Shown here: positions 41,603 through 50,490 of the stretch, in pieces
Numbering within the stretch: the stretch's first letter is position 1
Layout: every line of letters starts with the position of its first letter
Position numbers and translations under genes: made by a program
DNA from: Thermosinus carboxydivorans Nor1
Lineage (GTDB): Bacteria > Bacillota > Negativicutes > Sporomusales > Thermosinaceae
Direction of reading: 5' to 3'
Assembly: GCF_000169155.1 (NCBI RefSeq)
Contig: NZ_AAWL01000013.1
Span: 1 to 64,000 of the forward strand
Length of the DNA: 64,000 nt
Notes under the pieces: generated by a model
Databases searched by the model: none
What the model was told of the DNA's origin: nothing
The model's input: only the letters and a program-made list of their open reading frames with translations

Positions 41603-42577
41603 ATGCGCGACGGTTATAACCGCTCTATCGACTATCTTCGCATCTCCGTTACCGACCGCTGTAATTTCCGCTGCGCCTATTGCATGCCCCCTGACGGCGT
41701 AAAGCTGCTGGATCATGCCGATATTCTGGCGTACGAGGAAATACTGTATCTGATCAAAGTCTTTAACAAATACGGGGTGAACAAAATCCGCCTAACGGGC
41801 GGCGAGCCGCTGGTGCGCAAGGGTATTGTCGATTTTATTCGCGCGCTCAGCTCGCTCGGCATTATTGATGATTTGTCGCTGACGACCAATGGCAGCCTGC
41901 TTGCGGATATGGCTGAAGATCTCAAAGCCGCTGGACTTCACCGAGTCAATGTCAGCTTGGATACGGTCGATCCTGAGCGGTTTCGGCGCATCACCGGAAG
42001 TGGCAGTCTGGAGCGCACGCTGGCCGGGATTGAAAAAGCTATAACTATCGGCCTGCATCCCGTTAAAATTAACGTCGTTCTAACCAGTGCCTTTATGGAC
42101 AGCGACCTGAGCTATTTTATCGAGATGGTTTACCGCTACCCTATTGCTGTCCGGTTTATTGAATATATGCCGATCGGCTACGACGGTACCGGGCCGGGAA
42201 TGGCGCCGGCAGAGGTTAAAGACCGGTTGAATGCCGCCGGTCTGGGAATGCTGGAGCCGGCGACGGGCAGTATTGGCAATGGTCCGGCCAAATATTACCG
42301 CTTGCCGGGAGCCAAGGGTCTCTTTGGCTTCATCACCCCGATTACGGAACATTTCTGCGGCGCCTGCAACCGCATGCGGTTGACGGCCGACGGCAAGCTA
42401 CGGCCTTGCCTCTTATCCAACCGGGAACTGGATCTCAAAACGCTGCTTAGGGCCGGGGCAAGCGAACAACAGCTCGGCGAAGTTTTTCTCCGGGCGCTGT
42501 CGGAAAAGCCGGCCGGGCATAATTTAGCCGCCGGGCAACCTAGCTTTCGTCGAAAAATGTCGCAAATTGGCGGATAA
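41603..42577 (+). CDS. moaA: GTP 3',8-cyclase MoaA
   Basis: This 324-residue radical SAM enzyme starts pterin cofactor synthesis from GTP. The SAM cluster motif CNFRCAYCMP is near residue 21, and the second cluster appears as CGACNRMRLTADGKLRPCL near 252-270. The two C-terminal glycines needed for activity are present (SQIGG). The ATG follows GGGAGGTGAGG. Its product needs MoaC, which is at 49034. A Moco-family riboswitch lies 90 bases downstream and controls the next gene. Confidence 0.95.
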   Translation: MRDGYNRSIDYLRISVTDRCNFRCAYCMPPDGVKLLDHADILAYEEILYLIKVFNKYGVNKIRLTGGEPLVRKGIVDFIRALSSLGIIDDLSLTTNGSLLADMAEDLKAAGLHRVNVSLDTVDPERFRRITGSGSLERTLAGIEKAITIGLHPVKINVVLTSAFMDSDLSYFIEMVYRYPIAVRFIEYMPIGYDGTGPGMAPAEVKDRLNAAGLGMLEPATGSIGNGPAKYYRLPGAKGLFGFITPITEHFCGACNRMRLTADGKLRPCLLSNRELDLKTLLRAGASEQQLGEVFLRALSEKPAGHNLAAGQPSFRRKMSQIGG

Positions 42578-42663
42578 AAAATGTGCTGATTGGTAAAAGA
42601 GAGCAGGAATTTGCAAAAAATTGCCGTACTTTAGAAAATAACAAACGCATAATAATATAGGGT

Positions 42664-42782
42664 GAGAGTGAGTTCCGAGTTACCATTGCCGTCCAGGCGT
42701 GGTAAACGTAAGGGTATGGGGAGAAATCCCCATGCCTGCCAGTGCGCAAAGGAAGTCCGTAATGGACTTCTTTTTATTTTTT
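42664..42782 (+). ncRNA. Moco-family riboswitch with terminator
   Basis: The leader contains GTTCCGAG, a stem TTACCA...TGGTAA with an inner GCC/GGC stem (42680-42705), and a perfect ATGGGGA/TCCCCAT stem with a GAAA loop (about 42715-42733). GCCAGTGCGCAAAGGAAG comes next. This order (CCGAG, P2, P3 with GNRA loop, GCxCAAAGGAAG) matches the Moco RNA motif as I remember it; Tuco variants lack P3. A 7-bp terminator stem (42752-42758 with 42764-42770) plus T run follows. It precedes an AOR gene, so excess cofactor probably stops its expression. Confidence 0.75.
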
Positions 42783-42805
42783 AATAATTTACAGGGAGGG
42801 GTTTG

Positions 42806-44527
42806 ATGTTTTACCGTGTCAACATGGCTACTTTGACCATCACGCCGGAAGACGGGGCGGCCTATAAAGGGCTTGGCGGCCGGGCATTAACTTCGCGTAT
42901 TGTTAGCGCCGAAGTGGATCCCAACGCTCATCCGCTCGGCAAACAGAACAAACTGGTATTTGCTACCGGACTGCTCTCTGGCACGGGTGCTCCGAATGCC
43001 GGCCGCATGTCGCTCGGGGCCAAGAGTCCGCTGACAGGCACCATCAAGGAGAGCAATGTCGGCGGCGCCATGGGCCACAAGCTGGGGCGGCTGGGAATTG
43101 AAGCCATTATCGTGGAAGACTTGCCCCAAGATGATAAAACTTACGTTCTCAAGGTTGACAAAGACGGTTTATCCCTTATCGAAATGCCCGAGCTCAAAGG
43201 GCTAAACATCTATGATGCCGTTGCCAAACTGCAGGCTAAGTTTGGGGAAAAAGTGGCGATCGGTGTTATCGGCACGGCCGGAGAAAACAAGATGGCCTCG
43301 GCTTGTGTTGGTTTCACCGACATGGAAGGGGCGCCCACCCGGCAAGCGGGCCGTGGCGGTCTTGGCGCGGTCATGGCCAGTAAAGGCCTTAAGGCGATTG
43401 TCGTTGACGACACAGGTGTAAACAAAGTTTCCTTTGCCGACGAAGCCGCCTTCCGGGCCGGAGCGAAAAAACTGGCCAATGCCCTGCTGAAACATCCCGT
43501 TACGTCGCAGGGTCTGCCTACCTATGGCACTGACGTTTTAGTTAATACCCTGAGCGAAGCCGGCGGCTTGCCAACCCGCAACTTTAGCGTTGGCCGTTTT
43601 GAGGGCGCCAACAATATCGGCGGCGAAACGCTGCATGCCATCTGCAAGGAGCGGGGCGGCAAAACCGGCCACGCTTGCTCGCCCGGGTGCATCATCCGCT
43701 GCTCGAATATTTATAAAGACGCGGCCGGAAATGTGGTAACCGGCGGTCTCGAATATGAGAGCTGCTGGTCATTGGGCGCCGATTGCGGCATTGATAATCT
43801 GGACGACATCGCCGTTCTTAACCGTATGTGCGACGATTATGGCGTTGACACCATCGAGATGGGTGTCACGCTGGGCGTAGCCATGGAAGCCGGCCTGGCT
43901 AAGTTTGGCGATGGCAAGGCGGCCATTGAACTGCTCAAGGAAGTAGGCAAAGCTAGCCCGCTCGGCCGTATTCTCGGCGCTGGCGCCGCCGTTACCGGCA
44001 AGGCCTTCGGCGTCAGACGCGTGCCGGTTGTAAAGGGTCAGGCCATTCCGGCCTATGACCCGCGGGCCGTCAAAGGTATCGGTGTAACTTACGCTACTAC
44101 TACCATGGGGGCTGACCATACAGCCGGCTACGCCGTTGCCGCCAATATTCTCGGGGTAGGCGGCAAAGTGGATCCGCTCAGTCCAGCCGGCCAGGTCGAA
44201 CTTTCGCGCAACCTGCAAATCGCAACATCTTTCCTGGATAGCACCGGCCTTTGTTTGTTTGTGGCCTTTGCCATCCTCGACATTCCCGAAGGGCTCGATG
44301 GTATTGTCGAAATGTGCAACGCCCGCTATGGCTGGAACAAGTCGCTTGATGATTATCTGGAACTGGGCAAGCAAGTCTTGCGCGACGAACGGGCGTTCAA
44401 TAAAGCGGCGGGTTTCAACGACGATGCCGACGACCTGCCTGACTTTTTCCGCACCGAACCGCTGCCGCCGCACAATACCGTTTTTGATGTGCCGAAAGAG
44501 GAGCTTAAGTCGCTCTTTAACTTCTAA
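42806..44527 (+). CDS. AOR-family tungsten/molybdenum oxidoreductase, second copy
   Basis: This 573-residue AOR-family protein has a slightly shortened N-terminus. The bis-pterin region includes ATGLLSGTGAPNAGRM and QAGRGGLGAVMASKGLKAI. The [4Fe-4S] ligands appear as CSPGCIIRC (near residues 292-300; spacing differs by one from the CxxCxxxC of the copy at 28742) and a later Cys in DSTGLCLFVAF. It belongs to a different subgroup from the first AOR. No dedicated ferredoxin gene adjoins it. It is cytoplasmic and probably ferredoxin-linked; substrate unknown. The ATG at 42806 follows AGGGAGGGG and a riboswitch. Confidence 0.9.
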   Translation: MFYRVNMATLTITPEDGAAYKGLGGRALTSRIVSAEVDPNAHPLGKQNKLVFATGLLSGTGAPNAGRMSLGAKSPLTGTIKESNVGGAMGHKLGRLGIEAIIVEDLPQDDKTYVLKVDKDGLSLIEMPELKGLNIYDAVAKLQAKFGEKVAIGVIGTAGENKMASACVGFTDMEGAPTRQAGRGGLGAVMASKGLKAIVVDDTGVNKVSFADEAAFRAGAKKLANALLKHPVTSQGLPTYGTDVLVNTLSEAGGLPTRNFSVGRFEGANNIGGETLHAICKERGGKTGHACSPGCIIRCSNIYKDAAGNVVTGGLEYESCWSLGADCGIDNLDDIAVLNRMCDDYGVDTIEMGVTLGVAMEAGLAKFGDGKAAIELLKEVGKASPLGRILGAGAAVTGKAFGVRRVPVVKGQAIPAYDPRAVKGIGVTYATTTMGADHTAGYAVAANILGVGGKVDPLSPAGQVELSRNLQIATSFLDSTGLCLFVAFAILDIPEGLDGIVEMCNARYGWNKSLDDYLELGKQVLRDERAFNKAAGFNDDADDLPDFFRTEPLPPHNTVFDVPKEELKSLFNF

Positions 44528-44540
44528 TCCGTTAATAAAT

Positions 44541-44582
44541 AAAAACCGGACCTGCCGTTGGGCAGGATCCGGTTTTTATTTT
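44541..44582 (+). terminator. Strong terminator after second AOR
   Basis: AAAACCGG and CCTGCC arms pair with GGCAGG and CCGGTTTT around a GTTG loop, followed by ATTTTG. It separates the AOR from the rest of the cofactor genes. Confidence 0.85.
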
Positions 44583-44656
44583 GTGTATTGGAGGAATAAA
44601 ATGGAATTTGGTGAATTAATCATTATATTATCTTTAGTATACAGGAGGCTGGGTCA

Positions 44657-44851
44657 GTGCAAGAATTGCGGGAAGAACTGCTCAACAAAGTACGGGCAGC
44701 GGCGCCAGACGGGAAGCTGTCCTGTGCCGCTGCGCACGAATTGGCGCAAAGTGAGGGCGTGCCGCCGCTCGTTATTGGCAGGGCGGCCAACGTTTTAGGA
44801 ATCAAAATTCGCGACTGCCAATTAGGGTGCTTTGGCGCCCGCAAGGAGTGA
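44657..44851 (+). CDS. Small conserved protein of Mo/W cofactor clusters
   Basis: This 64-residue protein reads like a winged-helix half (LREELLNKVRAAA...LSCAAAHELAQSE) followed by the stretch VIGRAANVLGIKIRDCQLGCFG. The CQLGCF ending recurs, in my memory, in small proteins beside molybdenum cofactor genes in Firmicutes. GTG 44657 follows AGGAGG by eight bases. Five bases separate it from moeA. It may be a regulator or metal-binding accessory; the function is not known to me. Confidence 0.65.
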   Translation: MQELREELLNKVRAAAPDGKLSCAAAHELAQSEGVPPLVIGRAANVLGIKIRDCQLGCFGARKE

Positions 44852-44856
44852 ATGCC

Positions 44857-46092
44857 GTGGATTTCTTCAACTGCCAGACGCTGACCGAGGCGCGTCGGCT
44901 TGTTTTGGCCTACGCCGCTAGCGCTGACATCGGCAGCGAGATTGTGGAACTGGCCGCCGCGGCAGGGCGCATTGCTGCGGTTGATTGTCTTTGCCGCGAG
45001 GAGCTCCCGTCTTTTCCTCGGTCTACCGTAGACGGTTTTGCCGTGCGCAGTGCCGACACCTTTGCCGCCGGGGAAGGAATACCGGCGCTGCTAACCGTCA
45101 TCGGCGAAGTTGCCATGGGACAGACTACGACCTTAGTCCTGGGCCCGGGGCAGGCGGCAGCCGTCCCGACAGGCGGCATGCTGCCCGGCAATGCTGATGC
45201 TGTCGTCATGCTGGAGCATACCGAGCGGGTGGATGACCGGACCTTGCTGGTAACCAAACCCGTTGCGCCCGGTGACAATAGTATTGCCCGCGGCGAAGAT
45301 GCCATGCCCGGTGCCGTGTTGGTGCGGCAGGGACAGAAATTAACGCCCCTTGATATTGGGGTGTTAGCCGCCTGCGGTTTTGCCAAAGTAAGCGTTTACC
45401 GGCGGCTTAAAGTTGGGGTATTGTCCACCGGCGACGAAATTGTCGATGTATCTGTCTCCCCCCAGCCGGGTCAGGTGCGGGATATTAATTCGTACGCGTT
45501 AGCGGCCTTGCTGGAGTCAGCCGGTTATACCGCCGTACGTTATGGCATAATCGGCGATAACTACGCAAGTTTGCAGCTAAAGTTGGCTGAGGCGGCAGCC
45601 GCATGCGACGCCGTGTTGGTTTCCGGCGGCAGCTCGGTCGGAGCGCGGGATTATACGGTCAAAGCGATCGAAGCGTTAGGCGGTCCGGGGGTTTTGCTCC
45701 ACGGGATTGCCGTTAAACCCGGTAAGCCCACGATATTCGGCATGGTCGGCGCCGTACCTGTTTTTGGGCTGCCAGGGCACCCTGTTTCGGCGTTGATTAT
45801 CTATCACCAACTGGTCCGGCCGGCGCTTGCCGTCATGGCTGGGGAAAAGGCGCAGAGAGTGTTTAAAGTTCCGGCTAAGATGAGCCGCAATGTTGCATCC
45901 GCGCCGGGACGGGATGAAATCATCCGGGTGCGGCTATTGCACAGAGACGGCGAGTATTGGGCCGAGCCGGTCTTTGGAAAATCAGGGCTTATTAGCACCA
46001 TGACGGAAGCGGACGGACTCGTTGTTATCGCTCCGGAAAAGAGCGGCCTTTATGCCGGTGAACAAGTGGAAGTGGAGATGCTACGCTGCTGA
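44857..46092 (+). CDS. moeA: Molybdopterin molybdenumtransferase MoeA
   Basis: This 411-residue enzyme inserts molybdate or tungstate into adenylated pterin. The MoeA N-terminal segment (PSFPRSTVDGFAVRS), the hinge PTGGMLPGNADAVVMLEHTE, the MoCF core (GVLSTGDEIVD, VRDINSYALAALLESAG, VLVSGGSSVGARDY) and the C-terminal beta domain are all present. I choose GTG 44857, eight bases after AAGGAG; the ATG nearby is out of frame. The following gene encodes a second MoeA fused to another domain, and such pairs may split Mo and W insertion. Confidence 0.93.
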   Translation: MDFFNCQTLTEARRLVLAYAASADIGSEIVELAAAAGRIAAVDCLCREELPSFPRSTVDGFAVRSADTFAAGEGIPALLTVIGEVAMGQTTTLVLGPGQAAAVPTGGMLPGNADAVVMLEHTERVDDRTLLVTKPVAPGDNSIARGEDAMPGAVLVRQGQKLTPLDIGVLAACGFAKVSVYRRLKVGVLSTGDEIVDVSVSPQPGQVRDINSYALAALLESAGYTAVRYGIIGDNYASLQLKLAEAAAACDAVLVSGGSSVGARDYTVKAIEALGGPGVLLHGIAVKPGKPTIFGMVGAVPVFGLPGHPVSALIIYHQLVRPALAVMAGEKAQRVFKVPAKMSRNVASAPGRDEIIRVRLLHRDGEYWAEPVFGKSGLISTMTEADGLVVIAPEKSGLYAGEQVEVEMLRC

Positions 46093-46106
46093 GAAGGAGA
46101 CATGCC

Positions 46107-48047
46107 ATGCATAATGGAAAAGTATATTTGGACTGTATGCCGCGCCAGGAGGCCGAGGCGCTATGGCAAAATGCCCTGGCTGCCGCGGGCTATTTTGCCA
46201 GGCTGCCAGCGGAAGAAATTGCGGTAGAGCAAGCGCTGGGGCGGGTGACGGAATGCGCCGTCTACGCGGTGCAGTCGGTCCCGCATTACAACGGGGCGGC
46301 GATGGACGGCATTGCGGTCCGGGCCGAAGATACGTTTGGTGCAACCGAGCGGCAGCCGAAAAAACTGCGCGTGCTGCCGGCCGGCGGCCCTATTCTCCCC
46401 GGAACCTGCTGTATCGTTGATACGGGCGATGTCTTGCCGCCGGGAGCCAATGCCGTCGTAATGGTCGAAGATGTCCATTTTGCCGAAGATTATGCGGAAA
46501 TTGCTGCTGCTGCCGCGCCGTGGCAGCATGTCCGGATTATCGGCGAAGACATTGTCCAGGGCGAAATGATTGTACCGGAGCGGCATGTTATCGGGCCAGC
46601 CGATATTGCCGCTTTACTGGCGGCGGGGTTGGAACGAATCAAAGTCATCGCTAAGCCCCGAGTGGCCATCATTCCTACCGGCACCGAAATTGTGGCCAGC
46701 CGGCGGGAGCTGGCGCCAGGGCGGATTTTGGACATTAATTCGCCTATGTTAGCGGCAGCTGTGGCATCCTGGGGCGCTCAGCCCGTGCGGCGCAAAATCG
46801 TGCGGGACGACCGCGCGGCGCTGGCCCAGGCCGTTTCCGCCAGCCTCGATGACTGCGACATGGTGATTACGATCGCTGGCACTTCGGCGGGCACGGAGGA
46901 TTACACTTATTCGGTGATGTCAGAGTTAGGACAGGTGCTGGTTCACGGCGTAGCCATCAAGCCCGGCAAACCGGTCGTATTGGCGGTGTGCCGGGGAAAA
47001 CCGGTTATTGGCTTGCCCGGCTACCCTGTTTCGGCCATGCTGACGGCCGAATTATTCGTCCGCCCGGTTTTACTAGCCCGCCAGGGGCTGCCGACGACGC
47101 CGCCTAAGCAGGTGGAAGCTAAACTCGCACGCCAGCTTTTTTCGACCATCGGGGTAGAAGAATATGTCCGCCTTTCGTTGGGCAATGTCCAGGGCCGGAT
47201 CGTAGCCGCGCCGCTGGCCCGCGGGGCGGGACTTATTTCCTCGCTGACCAGGGCGCGCGGGCTAATGGCCATCCCGGCCGAAAGCGATGGTCTGGCCGCC
47301 GGTACGGCCATTACCGTTAACCTATGCTGTCCGGAGCTGGAGCTAGAGCGGCAGATTTTGGCGGTAGGCAGTCATGATTTAGCCCTTGATTTACTCGGGA
47401 TGCACCTGCGTCGCCATGGCGGCCACATTCTTTCTTGCGCCAATGTGGGCAGTATGGGCGGCATCATGGCCATCCGCAACAACGAAGCCCATCTGGCCGG
47501 TATTCACTTGTTAGATGACGAAACAGGCGAATACAATTTGCCTTTTGTTCGGCGGCTATTGGCGGGACACAAGTGTATGGTCGTTCATCTCGCCAGGCGT
47601 GAGCAAGGCCTGCTTGTTGCCCCGGGCAATCCGAAGGGAATTCGTTCGCTGGCCGATTTAACGCAACCCGGGATTATGTATATTAACCGGCAGCGCGGTT
47701 CAGGAACGCGGATGCTGCTCGATTATGAACTGCGCCGCCTGGGGATTGCCGCCGGACAAATTCAAGGCTATGAAAAAGAAGTAGCTACGCATATGGCCGT
47801 AGCCGCCAGCATTGCCGGCGGGGCCGCCGACGCCGGGTTAGGGATCAGGGCGGCGGCGCAGGCATTGGGGCTGGATTTTATTCCGATTGCCAATGAACAA
47901 TATGACTTAATATTAAATTTCGCGGACGATGACGAGCGGCGGGAAGAAATTATTGCCGTGCTGCGCTCGGACGGTTACCGACGGGAAGTAGAGGCGTTGG
48001 GCGGTTATGATGCTTCCCGCGCCGGGACGGTTTTGTGGGTTGATTAA
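46107..48047 (+). CDS. MoeA fused to a PBP-like substrate-binding domain
   Basis: This 646-residue protein has a full MoeA (residues 1 to about 405, with PHYNGAAMDGIAVRAEDTFG, AIIPTGTEIVASRREL and GTSAGTEDYTYSVMSELG). A periplasmic-binding-protein-like domain (PBP_like, about 415-646; GSHDLALDLLG, GSMGGIMAIRNNEAHLAG, NRQRGSGTRMLLDYEL) follows. That domain resembles oxyanion-binding proteins and may hold molybdate or tungstate in the cytoplasm. The fusion is known in Firmicutes and archaea. It lies 14 bases after the first moeA and likely works with it. Confidence 0.92.
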   Translation: MHNGKVYLDCMPRQEAEALWQNALAAAGYFARLPAEEIAVEQALGRVTECAVYAVQSVPHYNGAAMDGIAVRAEDTFGATERQPKKLRVLPAGGPILPGTCCIVDTGDVLPPGANAVVMVEDVHFAEDYAEIAAAAAPWQHVRIIGEDIVQGEMIVPERHVIGPADIAALLAAGLERIKVIAKPRVAIIPTGTEIVASRRELAPGRILDINSPMLAAAVASWGAQPVRRKIVRDDRAALAQAVSASLDDCDMVITIAGTSAGTEDYTYSVMSELGQVLVHGVAIKPGKPVVLAVCRGKPVIGLPGYPVSAMLTAELFVRPVLLARQGLPTTPPKQVEAKLARQLFSTIGVEEYVRLSLGNVQGRIVAAPLARGAGLISSLTRARGLMAIPAESDGLAAGTAITVNLCCPELELERQILAVGSHDLALDLLGMHLRRHGGHILSCANVGSMGGIMAIRNNEAHLAGIHLLDDETGEYNLPFVRRLLAGHKCMVVHLARREQGLLVAPGNPKGIRSLADLTQPGIMYINRQRGSGTRMLLDYELRRLGIAAGQIQGYEKEVATHMAVAASIAGGAADAGLGIRAAAQALGLDFIPIANEQYDLILNFADDDERREEIIAVLRSDGYRREVEALGGYDASRAGTVLWVD

Positions 48048-48079
48048 GTTGTTGATTAAGTTTGAGAGGGTGTGAATTG

Positions 48080-48316
48080 ATGGTTATCGAAGTAAGGCTG
48101 TATGCCACGCTGCGCCGGTACAGTCCTGCCAGCGCTACTGGCATTGTTATGGTCGATGTTCCCGATGGCATTACGGTGGATGAATTGTTGGCGGAAATGG
48201 AAATTGACCGGCATGAAGTAAAAATGATTATGGTTAACGGCATGCATTCCGATGGCAATCGGGTGTTGGCCGACGGTGATCGGGTCGGTCTTTTTCCGCC
48301 GGTCGGTGGTGGTTAA
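48080..48316 (+). CDS. moaD: MoaD/ThiS-family sulfur carrier
   Basis: This 78-residue ubiquitin-like protein ends in PPVGGG, the C-terminal Gly-Gly that is adenylated and thiocarboxylated. It carries the dithiolene sulfur for molybdopterin synthase. The ATG at 48080 follows GAGAGGGTG by eight bases. The next gene encodes the E1-like activator, as expected. MoaE, the other subunit of molybdopterin synthase, is not in this window. Confidence 0.88.
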   Translation: MVIEVRLYATLRRYSPASATGIVMVDVPDGITVDELLAEMEIDRHEVKMIMVNGMHSDGNRVLADGDRVGLFPPVGGG

Positions 48317-48317
48317 G

Positions 48318-49022
48318 ATGAAAGATGGTGCGGTGCCTGAGCGCTACCAGCGCAATATCGGAACCATCGGCGCTGCCGGCCAGGCCCGGCTGCTGGCAAG
48401 CACTGTGGCCATTGTCGGCGCCGGCGGTCTGGGCGGACTAGTGGTCGAGCTGCTGGCCCGAGCCGGGGTTGGGCGACTGAAAATTATTGATGGCGACAAT
48501 TTTGCCCTCCATAACCTTAACCGGCAAATTCTCGCAACGATGGATAATATTGGTCAAAATAAGGCGGTGGTTGCCGCCGCACGGGTAGCCGCCATTAACC
48601 CGGATGTTGAAGCGATCGCCGTACCTTGTATGTTGGACGAAAAGAATGCGCAAAGTTTCCTCGCCGGGGTGCAGGTTGTTGTCGATGCCCTGGACAATAT
48701 CAAGACCCGGCTGGTGTTAGCAGCGGCAGCGGCCAGGCTGGGCCTGCCATTGGTCCATGGCGCCATTGCTGGCTGCACCGGCCAAGTAATGACCGTTTTT
48801 CCCGGCGACCCCGGTCTGGCGCATGTCTACCGGGGAATGACCGGGGCGGAACGCGGCGTAGAGGCGCTGCTTGGCAATCCCGCGCCGACGCCGGCGCTGG
48901 CGGCGGCGTTGCAGGCGCAAGAAGTCATAAAAATCCTGACTGGCCTTGGTCAGCCTATCAGGAACAAACTGCTTTACTTCGATACCGAGCAAAATATCTT
49001 TGAATTTTTTCATTTCGCATAG
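48318..49022 (+). CDS. moeB: MoeB/ThiF-like E1 adenylyltransferase
   Basis: This 234-residue protein activates the MoaD C-terminus with ATP. The nucleotide fold [17 protein letters not shown], the family NLNRQ (near residue 62) and DALDNIKTR are present. It lacks the two CxxC zinc motifs usual in E. coli MoeB; only scattered Cys remain ([15 protein letters not shown]). The length is slightly short for the family. The start lies one base after the moaD stop. Confidence 0.85.
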   Translation: MKDGAVPERYQRNIGTIGAAGQARLLASTVAIVGAGGLGGLVVELLARAGVGRLKIIDGDNFALHNLNRQILATMDNIGQNKAVVAAARVAAINPDVEAIAVPCMLDEKNAQSFLAGVQVVVDALDNIKTRLVLAAAAARLGLPLVHGAIAGCTGQVMTVFPGDPGLAHVYRGMTGAERGVEALLGNPAPTPALAAALQAQEVIKILTGLGQPIRNKLLYFDTEQNIFEFFHFA

Positions 49023-49033
49023 AGGTGGCTGGA

Positions 49034-49516
49034 GTGGAACTATCGCATTTTAATGAAGCCGGCAAAGCCCGGATGGTAGACGTTACCGCCAAAAATGATA
49101 CGGTGCGGGAAGCTGTTGCCGAGGGCAGGGTAACAATGCGGCCTCAGACACTGGAACTGGTTAAAAAAGGGGCGATGGGTAAGGGCGATGTTCTCGCCGT
49201 AGCCCAAGTGGGAGGCATTATGGGCGCCAAACGCACTTGGGAGCTTATTCCGATGTGCCATCCGCTGCTGCTTACCGGTGTCAACATTGAATTTACCCTG
49301 CGGGAAGAAATCAGCGCCATTGACATTCGCGCCACGGTCAAGACGACCGGTAAAACGGGGGTCGAGATGGAAGCCCTTACCGCCGTATCTGTAGCCGCCC
49401 TTACTATTTATGACATGTGTAAAGCCGTAGATAAGGATATGATAGTGGAATATATCCGCCTGACAGCTAAATCAGGAGGCAAGAGCGGCAATTATCAGCG
49501 AGAGGAGTCGGTATGA
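49034..49516 (+). CDS. moaC: Cyclic pyranopterin monophosphate synthase MoaC
   Basis: This 160-residue enzyme completes the second half of the MoaA reaction. The catalytic stretches [28 protein letters not shown] and [24 protein letters not shown] are intact. I prefer the GTG at 49034 over the one at 49025 because the latter overlaps the AGAGGTGG ribosome site. It follows moeB by 11 bases and precedes the MOSC gene directly. Confidence 0.95.
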   Translation: MELSHFNEAGKARMVDVTAKNDTVREAVAEGRVTMRPQTLELVKKGAMGKGDVLAVAQVGGIMGAKRTWELIPMCHPLLLTGVNIEFTLREEISAIDIRATVKTTGKTGVEMEALTAVSVAALTIYDMCKAVDKDMIVEYIRLTAKSGGKSGNYQREESV

Positions 49517-49957
49517 GTGCGCGGAAAAATTGTAGCCGTTTGCATAAGTAAAAACAAAGGTGAGCGCAAGACAAATGTTGGGACAGGCAGATTGTTGACC
49601 GGCCTTGGCCTGGAGGGAGATGCCCATGCCGGCTTTCAGCATCGGCAGGTTAGCTTGCTGGCCCTTGAGAGCATCGAAAAGATGCGGCAAAAGGGGCTGG
49701 ACGTTAAGCCAGGCGATTTTGCTGAAAACCTGACCACCGAAGGGATTGAACTCACGACCCTGCCGGTGGGTGCCAGGCTGAAAATCGGTGATGCCCTGCT
49801 GGAAGTCAGCCAAATCGGCAAAGAATGCCATACTCGCTGCAGCATTTATTACCAAGCCGGCGACTGTGTCATGCCGAAAGAGGGAATCTTTGCGATTGTT
49901 GTGCAACCTGGCGTAGTTTCGGTCGGCGATATCATTGAGGTGGTTGACAATGTTTAG
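49517..49957 (+). CDS. MOSC-domain protein
   Basis: This 146-residue protein is a stand-alone MOSC domain (GLGLEGDAHAGFQHRQVSLL, GDFAENLTTEGIEL, GKECHTRCSIYYQAGDCVMP). The conserved Cys in GKECH is the site where MOSC proteins bind sulfur, often for cofactor sulfuration or delivery. Such MOSC proteins often adjoin mogA/moaB, as here: its stop overlaps the next ATG by eight bases. The start is the GTG at 49517; an ATG four bases upstream is out of frame. Confidence 0.88.
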   Translation: MRGKIVAVCISKNKGERKTNVGTGRLLTGLGLEGDAHAGFQHRQVSLLALESIEKMRQKGLDVKPGDFAENLTTEGIELTTLPVGARLKIGDALLEVSQIGKECHTRCSIYYQAGDCVMPKEGIFAIVVQPGVVSVGDIIEVVDNV

Positions 49958-50447
49958 CATCGGGATTATCACGGCCAGTGACAAAGGTTCGCGGGGCGAG
50001 CGGGAGGATATGAGCGGCAAAACTATTGCCGAGATGCTGGCTGGTCTGGGAACGGTCAAGCGTTATGTAGTTGTTCCCGATGACCAGGCGGTCATCAGCC
50101 GAGAAATTATCTACATGGCCGATGAACTCAAGATCGATTTAATTCTCACCACCGGCGGGACAGGGCTTGGACCGCGTGATGTTACGCCAGAAGCCACGCT
50201 GGCCGTGATTGACCGGCAAGTACCCGGCATTGCCGAAGCCATGCGGGCCAAATCGCTGGAAAAAACTTCGCGGGCGATGCTATCCCGCGCGGTCGCTGGC
50301 CTGCGCGGGCGCACCCTGATTATTAACCTGCCCGGCAGTCCTAAAGGTGTGCGGGAATGCCTCGAAGTAGTGTTGCCGGCCTTAGAACACGGGCTGGCCA
50401 TTATGAAAGGCGAAGCTGGTGAGTGCGGCGGCGCTCCGGCTCACTAG
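49950..50447 (+). CDS. Molybdopterin adenylyltransferase MogA/MoaB
   Basis: This 165-residue protein adenylates molybdopterin so MoeA can insert the metal. The MoCF fold motifs GIITASDKGSRGEREDMSG, TTGGTGLGPRDVTPEAT and NLPGSPKGVRECLE are present. It resembles both MogA and MoaB; the two cannot be told apart with certainty by eye. ATG 49950 overlaps the MOSC stop. The tungstate transporter genes follow 43 bases downstream. Confidence 0.92.
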   Translation: MFSIGIITASDKGSRGEREDMSGKTIAEMLAGLGTVKRYVVVPDDQAVISREIIYMADELKIDLILTTGGTGLGPRDVTPEATLAVIDRQVPGIAEAMRAKSLEKTSRAMLSRAVAGLRGRTLIINLPGSPKGVRECLEVVLPALEHGLAIMKGEAGECGGAPAH

Positions 50448-50490
50448 TTCGGTAAAAATGGTTGTTTAATAGATGTTTTGAAGGTAGGGT

